Below are positions 54,266 to 64,000 of a stretch of 64,000 nt of DNA, piece by piece. Source of the stretch: Candidula unifasciata (taxonomy: Eukaryota; Mollusca; Gastropoda; Stylommatophora; Geomitridae); contig CAJHNH020002669.1 in NCBI GenBank assembly GCA_905116865.2, forward strand, positions 1,517,012-1,581,011, given 5' to 3'. Every line of letters begins with the position of its first letter. Position 1 is the first letter of the stretch. Both the position numbers and the translations under genes were made by a program. The notes below the pieces were generated by a model. That model saw only the letters and a program-made list of their open reading frames with translations, made no database searches and was not told the origin of the DNA.

Positions 54266-55250
54266 TACGTTTGACACTTGGTCGTGATATCCCTACTAAA
54301 CGTTTACAAATGGTGATCTCTCTTAGTTGCTCATCGTTGGCAAATAGTGATCTCTCTATCTTAGTTGCTGAACGTAGGTAAATGGTGATCTTTCTATCTT
54401 AGTTGCTGAACGTATGCAATTGGTGATCTCTCTATCTTAGTTGCCTAAGATTTACAAATGGTGACCTCTCTATTTTAGCTGCCTAAGGTTTACCAATGGT
54501 GATCCCTCTATCTTAGTTGCTGAACGTAGGCAAATGGTGATCTCTATATCCTGCTGAATATATGCAAATGGTGATCTCTCTATCTTAGTTGCTGAAAGAA
54601 TGCAAATGGTGATCTCTCTATCTTAGTTGCTGAACGAATGCAAATGGTGATCTCTCTATCTTAGTCGCTGAACGTATACAAATGGTGATCTCTCTATCTT
54701 AGTTGCGGAACGTTTACAAATGGTGATCTCTCTATCTTAGTTGCTGAACGTTTACAAATGTTGATCTCTCTATCTTAGTTGCTGAACGTTTACAGATGGT
54801 GATCTCTCTATCTTAGCTGCTGAGCGTATACAAATGTTGATCTCTCTATCTTAGTTGCTGAACGTTTACAGATGGTGATCTCTCTATCTTAGCTGCTGAG
54901 CGTATACAAATGGTGATCTCTCTATCTTAGTTGCGGAACGTTTGCAAATGTTGATCTCTCTTTCTTAGTTGCTAAACGTATACAATTGGTGATCTGCGTC
55001 TGGTAGCAGTTGTTTATATACAAACAGTGATGTTCCTACTTTAGTTGATGAACGTTTACAAATGTTGATATTTCTATCTTAGCTGCTTGGTTTTTTACAC
55101 ATGGTGATCTGTCTTAGTTGATGGACGTTTTACAAATGATGATCTGTCTATTTTACCTATTGGACGATTTGCATATTATGATCTGTCTTTTTTATATATT
55201 AGAGATTTTACAAATCTCAGTCTATCTAGGCTGTTGGGCGTTTTACACAA
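54266..55250. repeat. 38-bp minisatellite, about 25 units, decaying to the right
   Basis: Unit: GTTGCTGAACGTTTACAAAT then GGTGATCTCTCTATCTTA. Middle units are most alike; after about 55000 they break down. The TCTCTCTATCTTA segment resembles the tetranucleotide array that follows. Confidence 0.95.
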
Positions 55251-55287
55251 GGTGGTCAGTTTATTGGCAGCAGACAGGGCACTACTC

Positions 55288-55335
<48 letters not shown>

Positions 55336-55929
55336 GCTATCTATCTATCTATCTATCTATCTTATCTATCTGTCTATCTGTCTATCTATCTATCTATCTA
55401 TCTATTCTATCTATGGCTATCTATCTATCCATCTATCTGTCCTATCTATCTATCTATCTATCTATCTAATCTATCTGTCTATCTAGTCTATCTATCTATC
55501 TATCTATCTATCTAATCTATCCGTCTTATCTATCCATCTCTCTATCTAATCCATCTAGCCTAATTCCTCTGTCTAATCTGTCTATCTAATCCATCTGTCT
55601 AATCCATCTATCTAATCCATCTATCTAATCCATCTATCTATCCATCTATCTAATCCATCTATCTACTATCCATCGATCTTCTATCCATCTATCTATATCC
55701 TCTATCTAATCCATCTATCTATCCTATCTATCTATCTAATCTATCTATCTATCTATCTACGTGTGTGTGTTAGCTGTGTGTCTGTATGTGTATGATCTAT
55801 CTGTCTGTCTATTCTATCTATCTAATCTCTCTAGACTATCTATCTATCTATCTAATCTATCTATCTATCTATCTATCTACATCTCAGCTATCTATCTTCT
55901 ACTCTTATCCTATCTATCTATCCTACTAT
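55288..55929. repeat. (ATCT)n tetranucleotide array, interrupted
   Basis: Perfect ATCT blocks with CTAAT, CTGT and CCAT interruptions; a short GT-rich interlude lies at 55761-55795. It runs into the sequence gap. Confidence 0.97.
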
Positions 55930-55946
55930 NNNNNNNNNNNNNNNNN
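55930..55946. other. Assembly gap, 17 N
   Basis: The gap sits in or at the end of the ATCT array, which probably caused the break. The true length is unknown. Confidence 0.99.
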
Positions 55947-56064
55947 ATAATAGACCACTTTAGCCATCATCTTCTCGCAGGAAAATTTTGTCTCAAGCAT
56001 TTAACCTACCACAAGAGATGATCAATTACCGGAAGACGTGCGGAATGGCAATTCTACCAGTACT

Positions 56065-56065
<1 letters not shown>

Positions 56066-56099
<34 letters not shown>

Positions 56100-56171
56100 A
56101 CCGCTGCACACTCGATGCAGTAGAACAATAACTGTGTGGGTTTGATACCAGCTGAAAAATTAAAATATGTA

Positions 56172-56210
<39 letters not shown>

Positions 56211-56305
56211 GTGTCTGTGCGTCTGTGTGTGTGTGCGTGTGTGTGTGTTTGTGTGTGCGTGCGTGTGCGCGTGTGCGAGTGTGTGCGTGCGTGTGTGTGT
56301 GTGTT
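56066..56305. repeat. G run (33 bases) and (GT)n microsatellite
   Basis: G run at 56066-56098 and GT/GC-rich repeat at 56176-56305, separated by about 75 bp of unique-looking sequence. Confidence 0.95.
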
Positions 56306-56367
56306 GAAAAAAACTATTCTTTTTCTTCTTCCCATCTTTTTCGGGGGAAGGGGTGGGAAGGGGGGGG

Positions 56368-56450
56368 GGCTGCGTGGTCTCGAGGCAACGTGTCGGCCTC
56401 GAATGATAGAGGTTCGGGGTTCAATCCCCGGTAAGGGGTAGGATTTTTTT
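56368..56450 (+). mobile_element. tRNA-like sequence, probably a SINE head
   Basis: GCTGCGTGGTCTCGAGGCAA resembles box A and GGTTCGGGGTTCAATCCCC is a near-perfect box B. A T-run follows at 56443. The cloverleaf is not convincing, so a SINE head is likelier than a tRNA gene. The AAACCGGACG region after it may be the SINE body. Confidence 0.5.
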
Positions 56451-56799
56451 TTTCGCTTGTACTTGGACTTCTAGTAATTCCCCCTGGTCTCTGGGTAGTC
56501 AAACCGGACGCCTGTGTGTATTGTTACGTACGTAAAAAAAAATATCATCTGGCAATTGGAAATCGAAAAGAGTAGCCTAACGGCGCTGCCCGGGCAAAAT
56601 TTAGAGTTAAAAATCTACCCAAAGTATTTCAGGATCCTCGCCGGTGCTACAGAGCATGTGTACTGTTCTGAGCTTCTTTGGATTCAGACTCAAGTTAGAA
56701 GTGGAACGAAGCACTTATGGGTTACTACCCGTGTGCCATGATGTTGATCCGCTGTTGAAAACCTCAAACTTCAAAGTTTAAAATTAACTTCTCTTCCGT
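56451..56799. other. No recognised gene
   Basis: The GAGCATGTGTACTGTTCTGA segment (56652) may be LINE debris, but I could not assign it. Confidence 0.35.
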
Positions 56800-57215
56800 C
56801 ATTTACCTCAGCGAGGTGTTGGGAGAAGATGTAAGGGTTGTTTGTGCGCTTTTCCCAATGATTTGTACAAGTTGGTGTTAATTTCTGTTAGGTAGCTCCT
56901 GACGATGTCGCTCCATATCTTGCTTGGTCTTCCCCTTGCTCTGTGTTCATTATATTTCTTCAGCGTGGCTCTCTGTGGCAGTTGGTACCAGGGCATTCTC
57001 GTTAGGTGACCAAACCATCTCATTTGTTGTTCTTTATGACTGGTTCCAGTCCTAGCTTTCTTCTAATTTCTTCATTCCTGATTTGATCTCTTCTTGTCAC
57101 ACTGGCAGCTCTCCCAAGACATCTCATCTCTGTTGTTACGATCCTCCACTCATTGGTTGTAGCAAAAGTCCATGTTTGGCACTGGTAGCAGAATGTGGGA
57201 CCAAAAACCGTTCTT
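56800..57215 (-). pseudogene. LINE RT C-terminal fragment
   Basis: The - strand reads TEMRCLGRAASVTRRDQIRN then MRWFGHLTRMPWYQLPQRAT and RARGRPSKIWSDIVRSYLTE, an order typical of LINE ORF2 ends. The C terminus is at about 56815. The RT core is absent. Confidence 0.7.
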
Positions 57216-57544
57216 ATAAGATTTGTTTGCCATAAACGATTGCAGTATGAAAAAAATAATGGCTAATTCCGAATTTTCTTCCGTGTTCGCTCATAAAATG
57301 ACGACTGGCACGTTGTATTGCTGTTCAAAGCTAGGCTGCGATATTTGTACCTTTCAGCCAAACACATTCTAGTTCAACAAATCACTAAATAGTCGTCTTT
57401 AATGGCTTATCTTTGATGGGTATGGGGTCAGGGGTCTGATTTAGACCTGATGAGGACCCAAGATATCAAAAGCCCTGAGGCCCTACAGTTTGAAATAACA
57501 CCAGCCAATCTCAGAAAACTTTAAACAAAATCATCTTCGTCATT
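57216..57544. other. No recognised feature
   Basis: No coding motif or repeat family identified. Confidence 0.4.
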
Positions 57545-57725
57545 TAGCAGGTCCTTTGCAGAACGTCGCTCTCATCACAATCTGCCTGAAAGAAACTCGG
57601 TCTCTCGCCAGTTCTCCAGCCTCATGTACTTTCATACCCAAGCAGTCACTTATATCCTGTGCCCATCTTCGTGTCGGTCGGCCCCTGCCCCTCCTTCCTG
57701 GTACCATGCCTTCTGCTATAAAAAA
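57545..57725 (-). mobile_element. LINE family G tail, uninterrupted copy
   Basis: The unbroken reference for the copy at 40060-40520. The - strand carries a GRRGRGRPTRRWAQDI-type tail and ends near GACGTTCTGCAAAGGACC. Confidence 0.65.
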
Positions 57726-57849
57726 AAATATACGCCTTTTAAATATACGGATGATGGAAATATACTTTAGTTTACTTTTTAGGGACAGAAAAAAATACAG
57801 AATGACTCTGCAACATGAAATAAATTATATGTATGTATATGTATGAGTT

Positions 57850-58015
57850 GTCATCACCCGCATGGTGACACAAAGTGCCACCATGCGGGTGAGGATCACC
57901 CGTGGAAAGGTCCCAGAAACTCCATTCAGTCGTTAGGCCATATTTAATGCCCGGCTATATTTAGGCCCCCGTCACAAGCCAGGATGGGTCTTCAGAGTAA
58001 CCAAACCTTGCATGC
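57850..58015 (-). mobile_element. SINE-B, partial
   Basis: CATCACCCGCATGGTGACAC, GTGCCACCATGCGGGTGAGG and CCATATTTAATGCCCGGC; the tail end is lost. Confidence 0.65.
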
Positions 58016-59320
58016 CACAAAAGGATGACGACGTGACTTGATGCCTTCTATTACACAGTTCTCTTAAACGGCGCTATTAAACGATAATTGTATGTGTGAA
58101 CATAAAATACGAAATTGTTGAGGCCTGTGCAGATTGTGAGCCTCAACTGAAGCTTAGCATGTGCCAAGATCCAGCACTGGGTGGGGTTCACCCCCCCCCC
58201 CCCACCAATACCCCCCCCCCCCCCCATGCCACGGGACCCGGAATCCCACTGAAATTCTTTTTTTCAGTAGTTAATTTACGGAACTTTCAAGTGATTAAAA
58301 AAATATAAAAAAATCCATAGTTGTGAGCTGCCTACATGTTTCATGTTCCTGATTTTTTCTTCATCTGACCACCAAGACCATGAGAAGTGCTGAATTAACG
58401 CATAAGCTCACTAAGCTGTAGCTAGGGCTTCATGTTTCGGAGGGGCCTAAAAAATGTTTTTATTCGCTTTGCAATGCAGTTTTGTAGATATATGTATGTA
58501 AATTCTCCAGATGTTTTCCAGTTCCGCTAGCATTAATTTGGGTATATTTTCTCAGGCTTGCATTTATTATCACTTGTTATAGCCTATTTACGTTGAATAA
58601 AACAGTCAGTTTGATATATGTCAAAATCCACATTTAAACTTATATGTTTAAAGCTTTTCTCAGATTGACTGGTTTATTTTGAAATGGTACAGGCCTAACA
58701 GCTTTATAATTCTTAGGGTCCTGTGACAGCGGGAAGAAAGAAAGAGGGAAAACAAGAAGAAAGGGAGAGAAAGGAGAAAATTGCGATTAGAACAAAAGTC
58801 ATAGTAGTTCCCCGCTAAACAACAAAAACAGAAAAGTCAAGAAAAGACAGGGGTTCTTCTCCGCAGAGATCCCAGATATTTCACCGAGACCCTAACTATG
58901 GATATCTGCATAATAACGTTACTTGACGTCGACCTAACTACATGGGTACACACACCTAGACAACCACGGACTACAGATACTAAATTAAGTCAAGCAAATT
59001 ATGATCACAGTAAACAGTTTATTTTACTCAACATTACATCAGCGTGGTCAACAATTAACGACATTAACGACCACTACGTGCTGGAACAAAATCTCAAATA
59101 TTTAGCGATCTACCATCTAACTATCTCTTAGCAAGAATACAAATGAAAATCTATTTTAACCAACTGAACGTACCATCGCCTGCAATCAGTCAGACCACGA
59201 ACGTTACCTGTGGTCGCCATACCTATCGACCGGCCCATTGTGCTAAGCATCGGTAGCTAGGTTGGGCTCCCACAGGTTGGTCCGGAAGTCAAATAGGCTG
59301 AAACTTTGAATGAATGAATG
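58016..59320. other. No recognised gene; C runs
   Basis: C runs lie at 58190-58203 and 58209-58225. The 77-codon frame at 58898-59131 has no motif I know and no coding support beyond being open. About 1.3 kb is unexplained. Confidence 0.4.
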
Positions 59321-59324
59321 AATT

Positions 59325-59510
59325 TCTACCCCACCAGGACATCACACAAGCGATAAACACCCGATGACACAGAGTGCCACCATGTGGATGAGGATCGCCG
59401 TGGAGAGGTCCCAGAAACCGCGTTCAGACATTTGGCCATATATATGGCCTGCCTATATTGCGGCCCCTGGCAAAAGCCAGTGTAGGGCTTCAAATGACAA
59501 AAAATATCGT
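59325..59510 (-). mobile_element. SINE-B, full length with AATG tail
   Basis: An (AATG)n tail at 59307-59322 followed by the consensus to AGGGCTTCAAATGAC. Confidence 0.75.
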
Positions 59511-60680
59511 AATAAAAAGGACGAGGTTGTACATATAGGCTGAAACTTTGTCAGTCGGCCGTTTAAATACCCCAGCGGCCAGATTTTTCCTGTGTTATCG
59601 TCTAAAGCTATTAACTGCCAACGTTTCTTCTTTTGCCTGTTGGCCATTTTCAAACCAGAATAAATTCAAGATCTTCAGGCTGCTGAACTGTAGTCTCTAT
59701 CGTTTCCACCCTGTTACAGTCCCATTAAGTAATAATCCTTCACTGCCCTAAGAGTTTGGTCATCTTCTTTGGTCATCTGTCCATATCCTTCTGATTCGTA
59801 TACAGCCAGTCATATCTGAGACATTTCTTGCTAGTACAGACTTCTAGTATCACATGTGCTTAGAATTTCGACTGTATAGACATGTCATGGATTTTTCTTG
59901 CAGAAACCTCAGATAAGTGATTGTGTGTGTTGTTGAGTGTAATTGTAGCATTGTCTATTCACGTCATGTGCTGAAGAAGGCTTTTTAGTCGTAATGTTCA
60001 TTTATCGTCAGGTATTGTGAAATTGCTAGTTCCACATCTATTTTGATTTGACATTTGTTTGATCTTTCTGGTGGTCTCCACCTGCCAATCACCCACTGCT
60101 AGTTTCCAGTTGTCACTACATACCTACTCTAGTGTTCAGTTTCGCAAACGTGTGTGTGTGTGTGTGTGTGTGTAGGCAACACGAATGTCGGCACACAAAA
60201 GGAATATGACTAGTCAAATTATGTAAACATAATACAGAACACATGAACAATTACATAAACATTCCAGTGTTATTACCAAATCAAAATAGCTGCACAAGTA
60301 ACTAAGCTGGCAGGTTATTCTGTCAATATTTCTATTATTATTTGGATATTTCCGTTATTCTTTTTAAGTTCATGCCATTATGTATATATTGATGTTGCTA
60401 TGTGGAATATTTTTGTTATTTCGTCAGCACTTCTATTATTCATTTCGACTATGTTATTCCCCTCAAATGTCAAATTTTTCAACCACTTGAGACCAACTGT
60501 CCACAAAGTAGCACGGCCTAGTTTGCTGTCATCCAATTATGGTGACTTTCAATGTTGAGACTTCAGCACAGAAATACAAAAGAGATAGAAAGAAATCGAT
60601 TTAAAACCATTGGTGGCGTCTTATTGTCTGCATTTTTTTTTTAATTGCATTGTATCTGCATTTTTATTATATGTAAGTGA
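59511..60680. other. No recognised gene
   Basis: A (GT)n run lies at 60148-60172. No other feature was identified in about 1.2 kb. Confidence 0.4.
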
Positions 60681-60687
60681 AGGGTCT

Positions 60688-60945
60688 CTTTTCACACCTT
60701 TAGACACACTGGGCATATAGGGCTAGACCTATATTTTAAAGAACCAATCAGCACTCGGTGGGTGATATGGTCAACATTGTGTCGGCCGCCTTTACTTCCC
60801 ATAAATTTACATAGTATCCATTTAAGGCTGAGTCAAAAAAAGGGGCCAATGCCATTTTTGAAACAAAATTTCGGATCCGTTCCGGTTTGAACCCACAACC
60901 TTCAGGTCCGCAGGCAAGGATCTAGTCGTTACATAAGGGTTGCTC
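60688..60945 (-). mobile_element. SINE-A, full length
   Basis: Reversed; head at 60885-60945 with TTGAACCCACAACCTTC (box B) and GATCTAGTCGTTACATAAGG (box A, degraded). Confidence 0.7.
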
Positions 60946-60961
60946 ACAGTTTATTCGCATA

Positions 60962-61050
60962 AATGATGATGATGATTATGTTGATGATTATAATGATGAT
61001 GATGATGATTATAATGATAATGATTATTATGATGATGATGTTGATTATAA
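60962..61050. repeat. (GAT)n microsatellite, imperfect
   Basis: GATGATGATGATTATGTTG and similar blocks. Confidence 0.93.
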
Positions 61051-61087
61051 AATTAGTTATAAGTTTAAACTACCAGTATATCAAATG

Positions 61088-61185
61088 ATAAATGTTGAAT
61101 TAGGAATCGACATCACAACACCAGGATATTCCCGTAACCTCTTCGTCCCCATTTTCAGCAGCAAGCGAAGAGAACTACTATTACA
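61088..61185 (-). mobile_element. LINE family E, 3' end
   Basis: TGTTGAATTAGGAATCGACA and CCCATTTTCAGCAGCAAGCG match the end of the copy at 30700-31200. It is cut off after about 100 bp. Confidence 0.6.
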
Positions 61186-61201
61186 TGAACATAATCAATG
61201 A

Positions 61202-61312
61202 GTGAAGTTTGAAAAAAAGTTTATTAGAGATTGTAAAAGCGTAGTTAGAACAAATCAGAGAAAATTTAAACCATTTAGAGTAACATCTGGAGTAAGACAG
61301 GGATGTGTCTTT
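61202..61312 (+). pseudogene. LINE reverse transcriptase fragment (motif B region)
   Basis: The frame reads KKFIRDCKSVVRTNQRKFKP then FRVTSGVRQGCVFSS, the RT motif B region. The frame continues into LPLSPFLHLSPLLHL, where an intact RT would read about LSPLLF. The satellite begins at that point. Confidence 0.7.
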
Positions 61313-64000
61313 TCATCAATCCTACCTTTATCACCATTTCTACATTTATCACCACTTCTACATTTAGCACCACTTCTAAAATATCACCACTTCCACATTT
61401 ATCATCCCTCCTACATTTATCACCACTACTACATTTATCAACACTCCTACATTTTTCACCACCCCCACATTTATCACTACCCCCACATTTATCACCACCC
61501 CCACATTTATCACCACCCTCACATTTATCACCACCCCTACATTTATCACCACCCTAACATTTATCACCACCCTTACATTTATCACCACCCTTACATTTAT
61601 CACCACCCTTACATTTATCACCACCCCCACATTTATCACCACCCCTACATTTATCACCACCCCTACATTTATCACCAACCCTGCATTTATCACCACCCTT
61701 ACATTTATCACTACTCCTAAATTCAACAACACTCCTACATTTATCACCACCCTTACATTTATCACTACTCCTAAATTCATCAACACTCCTACATTTATCA
61801 CCACCCTTACATTTATCACTACTCCTGAATTCATCAACACTCCTACATTTATCACCACCCCTACATTTATCACCAACCCTACATTTATCACCAACCTTAC
61901 ATGTATCACTACTCCTAAATTCATCAACACTCCTACATTTATCACCACCCTTACATTTATCACTACTCCTAAATTCATCAACACTCCTACATTTATCACC
62001 ACCCTTACATTTATCACTACTCCTAAATTCATAAACACTCCTACATTTATCACCACCCCTACATTTATCACCAACCCTACATTTATCACCAACCTTACAT
62101 GTATCACTACTCCTAAATTCATCAGCACTAATACATTTATCACCACCCTTACATTTATCACCACTCTTACATGTATCACCAACCCTAAATTTATCAGCAC
62201 CCCTGCATTTATCACCACACTTACATTTATCACTACTCCTAAATTCATCAACACTCCTACATTTATCACCACCCTTACATTTATCACTACTGCTAAATTC
62301 ATCAACACTCCTACATTTATCACCAACCTTACATTTATCACTACACCTAAATTCATTAACACTCCTACTTTTATCACCACCCCTACATTTATCACCAACC
62401 CTGCATTTATAACCACCCATACATTTATCACCTCTTCTAAATTCATCAACACTCCTACATTTATCACCACCCTTACATTTATCACCTCTCCTAAATTCAT
62501 CAACACTCCTACATTTATCACCACCCTTACATTTATCACTACAACTAAATTCATCAACACTCCTACATTTATCACCAACCCTGAATTTATCACCACCCTT
62601 ACATTTTTCACTACTCCTAAATTCATCAACACTCCTACATTTATCACCACACTTACATTTATTACCACTCTTACATGTATCACCAACCCTACATTTATCA
62701 CCACACCTACATTCATCACCAACCATACATTAATCAACACTCTTACATTTATCACCACTCTCACATTTATCACCATTTTTACAGTTGTCACAACCTCTAC
62801 ATTTGTCACCACACCGATATTTATCACCACCCCTTCATTTATCACCACTATTACATTTATCACAACTCTTACATTTATCACAGCTCTTACATTTATCACC
62901 ACTCCTACATTTATCTCCACTCCTACATTTATCACCACTCCTACATTTATCAACACACTTACATTTATCACCACAACTTCATTTATCACCAATCTTAAAT
63001 TTATCACCACTCCTACATTTATCTCCACTCCTACATTTATCTCCACTCCTACATTTATCTCCACTCCTACATTTATCTCCACTCCTACATTTATCTCCAC
63101 TCCTACATTTATCTCCACTCCTACATTTATCTCCACTCCTACATTTATCTTCACTCCTACATTTATCTTCACTCCTACATTTATCTCCACCACTACATTT
63201 ATTACCACTCCTACATTTATCTCCACTCTTACATTTGTCTCCACTCCTTTATTTATCTCCACTCCTACATTTATCACCACTCCTACATTTATCTCCACCC
63301 CTACATTTATATCCACCCCTACATTTATTACCACTCCTACATTTATCTCCACTCCTAAATTTATTACCACTCCTACATTTATCTCCACTCCTACATTTAT
63401 CACCACTCCCACATTTATCACCACTCCTACATTTATCTCAACCCCTACATTTATATCCACTCCTACATTTATCTCCACTCCTACATTTACCTCCACTCCT
63501 ACATTTATCTCCACTCCTACATTTATCTCCACTCCTACATTTATCACCACTCCTATATTTATCTCCACCCCTACATTTAACTCCACTCCTACATTTATCT
63601 CCACTCCTACATTTATCTCCACTCCTACATTTATCTCCACTCCTACATTTATCTCAACTCCTACATTTATCTCCACTCCTACATTTATCTCCATTCCTAC
63701 ATTTATCTCCACTCCTACATTTATCTCCACTCCTACATTTATCTCCACTCCTACATTTATCTCCACTCCTACATTTATTACCACTCCTACATTTATCTCC
63801 ACCCCTACATTTATTACCACTCCGACATTTATTACCACTCCTACATTTATCTCCACTCCTACATTTATTACCACCCCTACATTTATTACCACTCCTACAT
63901 TTATCTCCACTCCTACATTTATTACCACTCCTACATTTATCTCCACACCTACAGTTATCTCCACCCCTACATTTATCTCCACCCCTACATTTATTACCAC
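61313..64000. repeat. 18-bp satellite with a 54-bp higher-order zone, over 2.6 kb
   Basis: Unit: ACATTTATCTCCACTCCT. From about 61700 to 62650 it forms a 54-bp higher-order unit (CCTAAATTCATCAACACT, CCTACATTTATCACCACC, CTTACATTTATCACTACT). From about 62980 to the window edge it is mostly single 18-bp units with TCTCC. Five of six frames lack stops in the basic unit, so the 874-codon - strand frame is a by-product. The array continues past the window. Confidence 0.97.

Noticed and set aside
56368..56450. A true tRNA gene
   Set aside because: Box B is good, but I cannot draw acceptor and anticodon stems convincingly, and a T-run and SINE-like body follow.
58898..59131. A 77-codon frame as a small gene
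   Set aside because: No motif, no clear splice or promoter context, and a length expected by chance in this composition.
61376..64000. An 874-codon open frame on the - strand with a Gly-Val-Glu-Ile-Asn-Val repeat, which might be read as a beta-solenoid protein
   Set aside because: The 18-bp unit is a multiple of 3 and lacks stops in five of six frames, so long frames are expected. The residue pattern does not fit the hexapeptide rule of left-handed beta-helices, and there is no start, promoter or flanking unique sequence.

Overview
The window is animal nuclear DNA. Coding sequence is split into short exons with GT..AG introns, introns are kilobases long, and most of the rest is LINE debris, tRNA-derived SINEs, DNA transposons and tandem repeats. 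The repeat mix (RTE-type LINEs, an R2-superfamily LINE with a restriction-like endonuclease, mariner and hAT remnants, SINEs with short tandem tails) suggests an invertebrate, perhaps a mollusc or other lophotrochozoan. The species cannot be fixed from sequence alone. A 17-N gap at 55930-55946 marks a scaffold join.

One protein-coding gene is clear: the 3' half of a TXNDC16 (ERp90) homologue on the + strand, 5195-30071. Nine exons, plus one weaker candidate, have splice phases that chain exactly into about 456 residues. They end in His-Thr-Glu-Leu and a stop, a KDEL-type ER retrieval signal. The N-terminal half lies upstream of the window or was not recognised. The introns hold a 28-bp minisatellite, a 27-bp G-rich minisatellite, a 53/58-bp array, a 12-bp array, a mariner, and many SINE and LINE fragments. 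A second gene is suggested on the - strand by a coiled-coil-like exon at 51669-51814 and a possible terminal exon near 47300-47405. I do not recognise its product.

Layout: 1-2895, broken RTE-type LINE. 3643-5194, SINE and LINE fragments. 5195-30071, TXNDC16, with a broken 3.8-kb R2-superfamily LINE (5825-9664, - strand) in its first visible intron. 30072-45360, SINEs, LINE 3' ends, a 1.05-kb long-TIR element, a 37-bp satellite and a foldback MITE. 45364-52670, a hAT remnant with target duplication, a possible 1-kb IR element, two large CTT arrays each touching a copy of the same dispersed repeat, a mariner remnant and the - strand exons. 53100-55929, three arrays in series. 55947-61300, SINEs, LINE ends and homopolymers. 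61313-64000, an 18-bp satellite that starts inside a LINE reverse-transcriptase fragment and runs off the window.

The main observation is that dispersed elements appear to seed tandem arrays. I saw no convincing new multi-gene system. None of the transposon copies has an intact reading frame.
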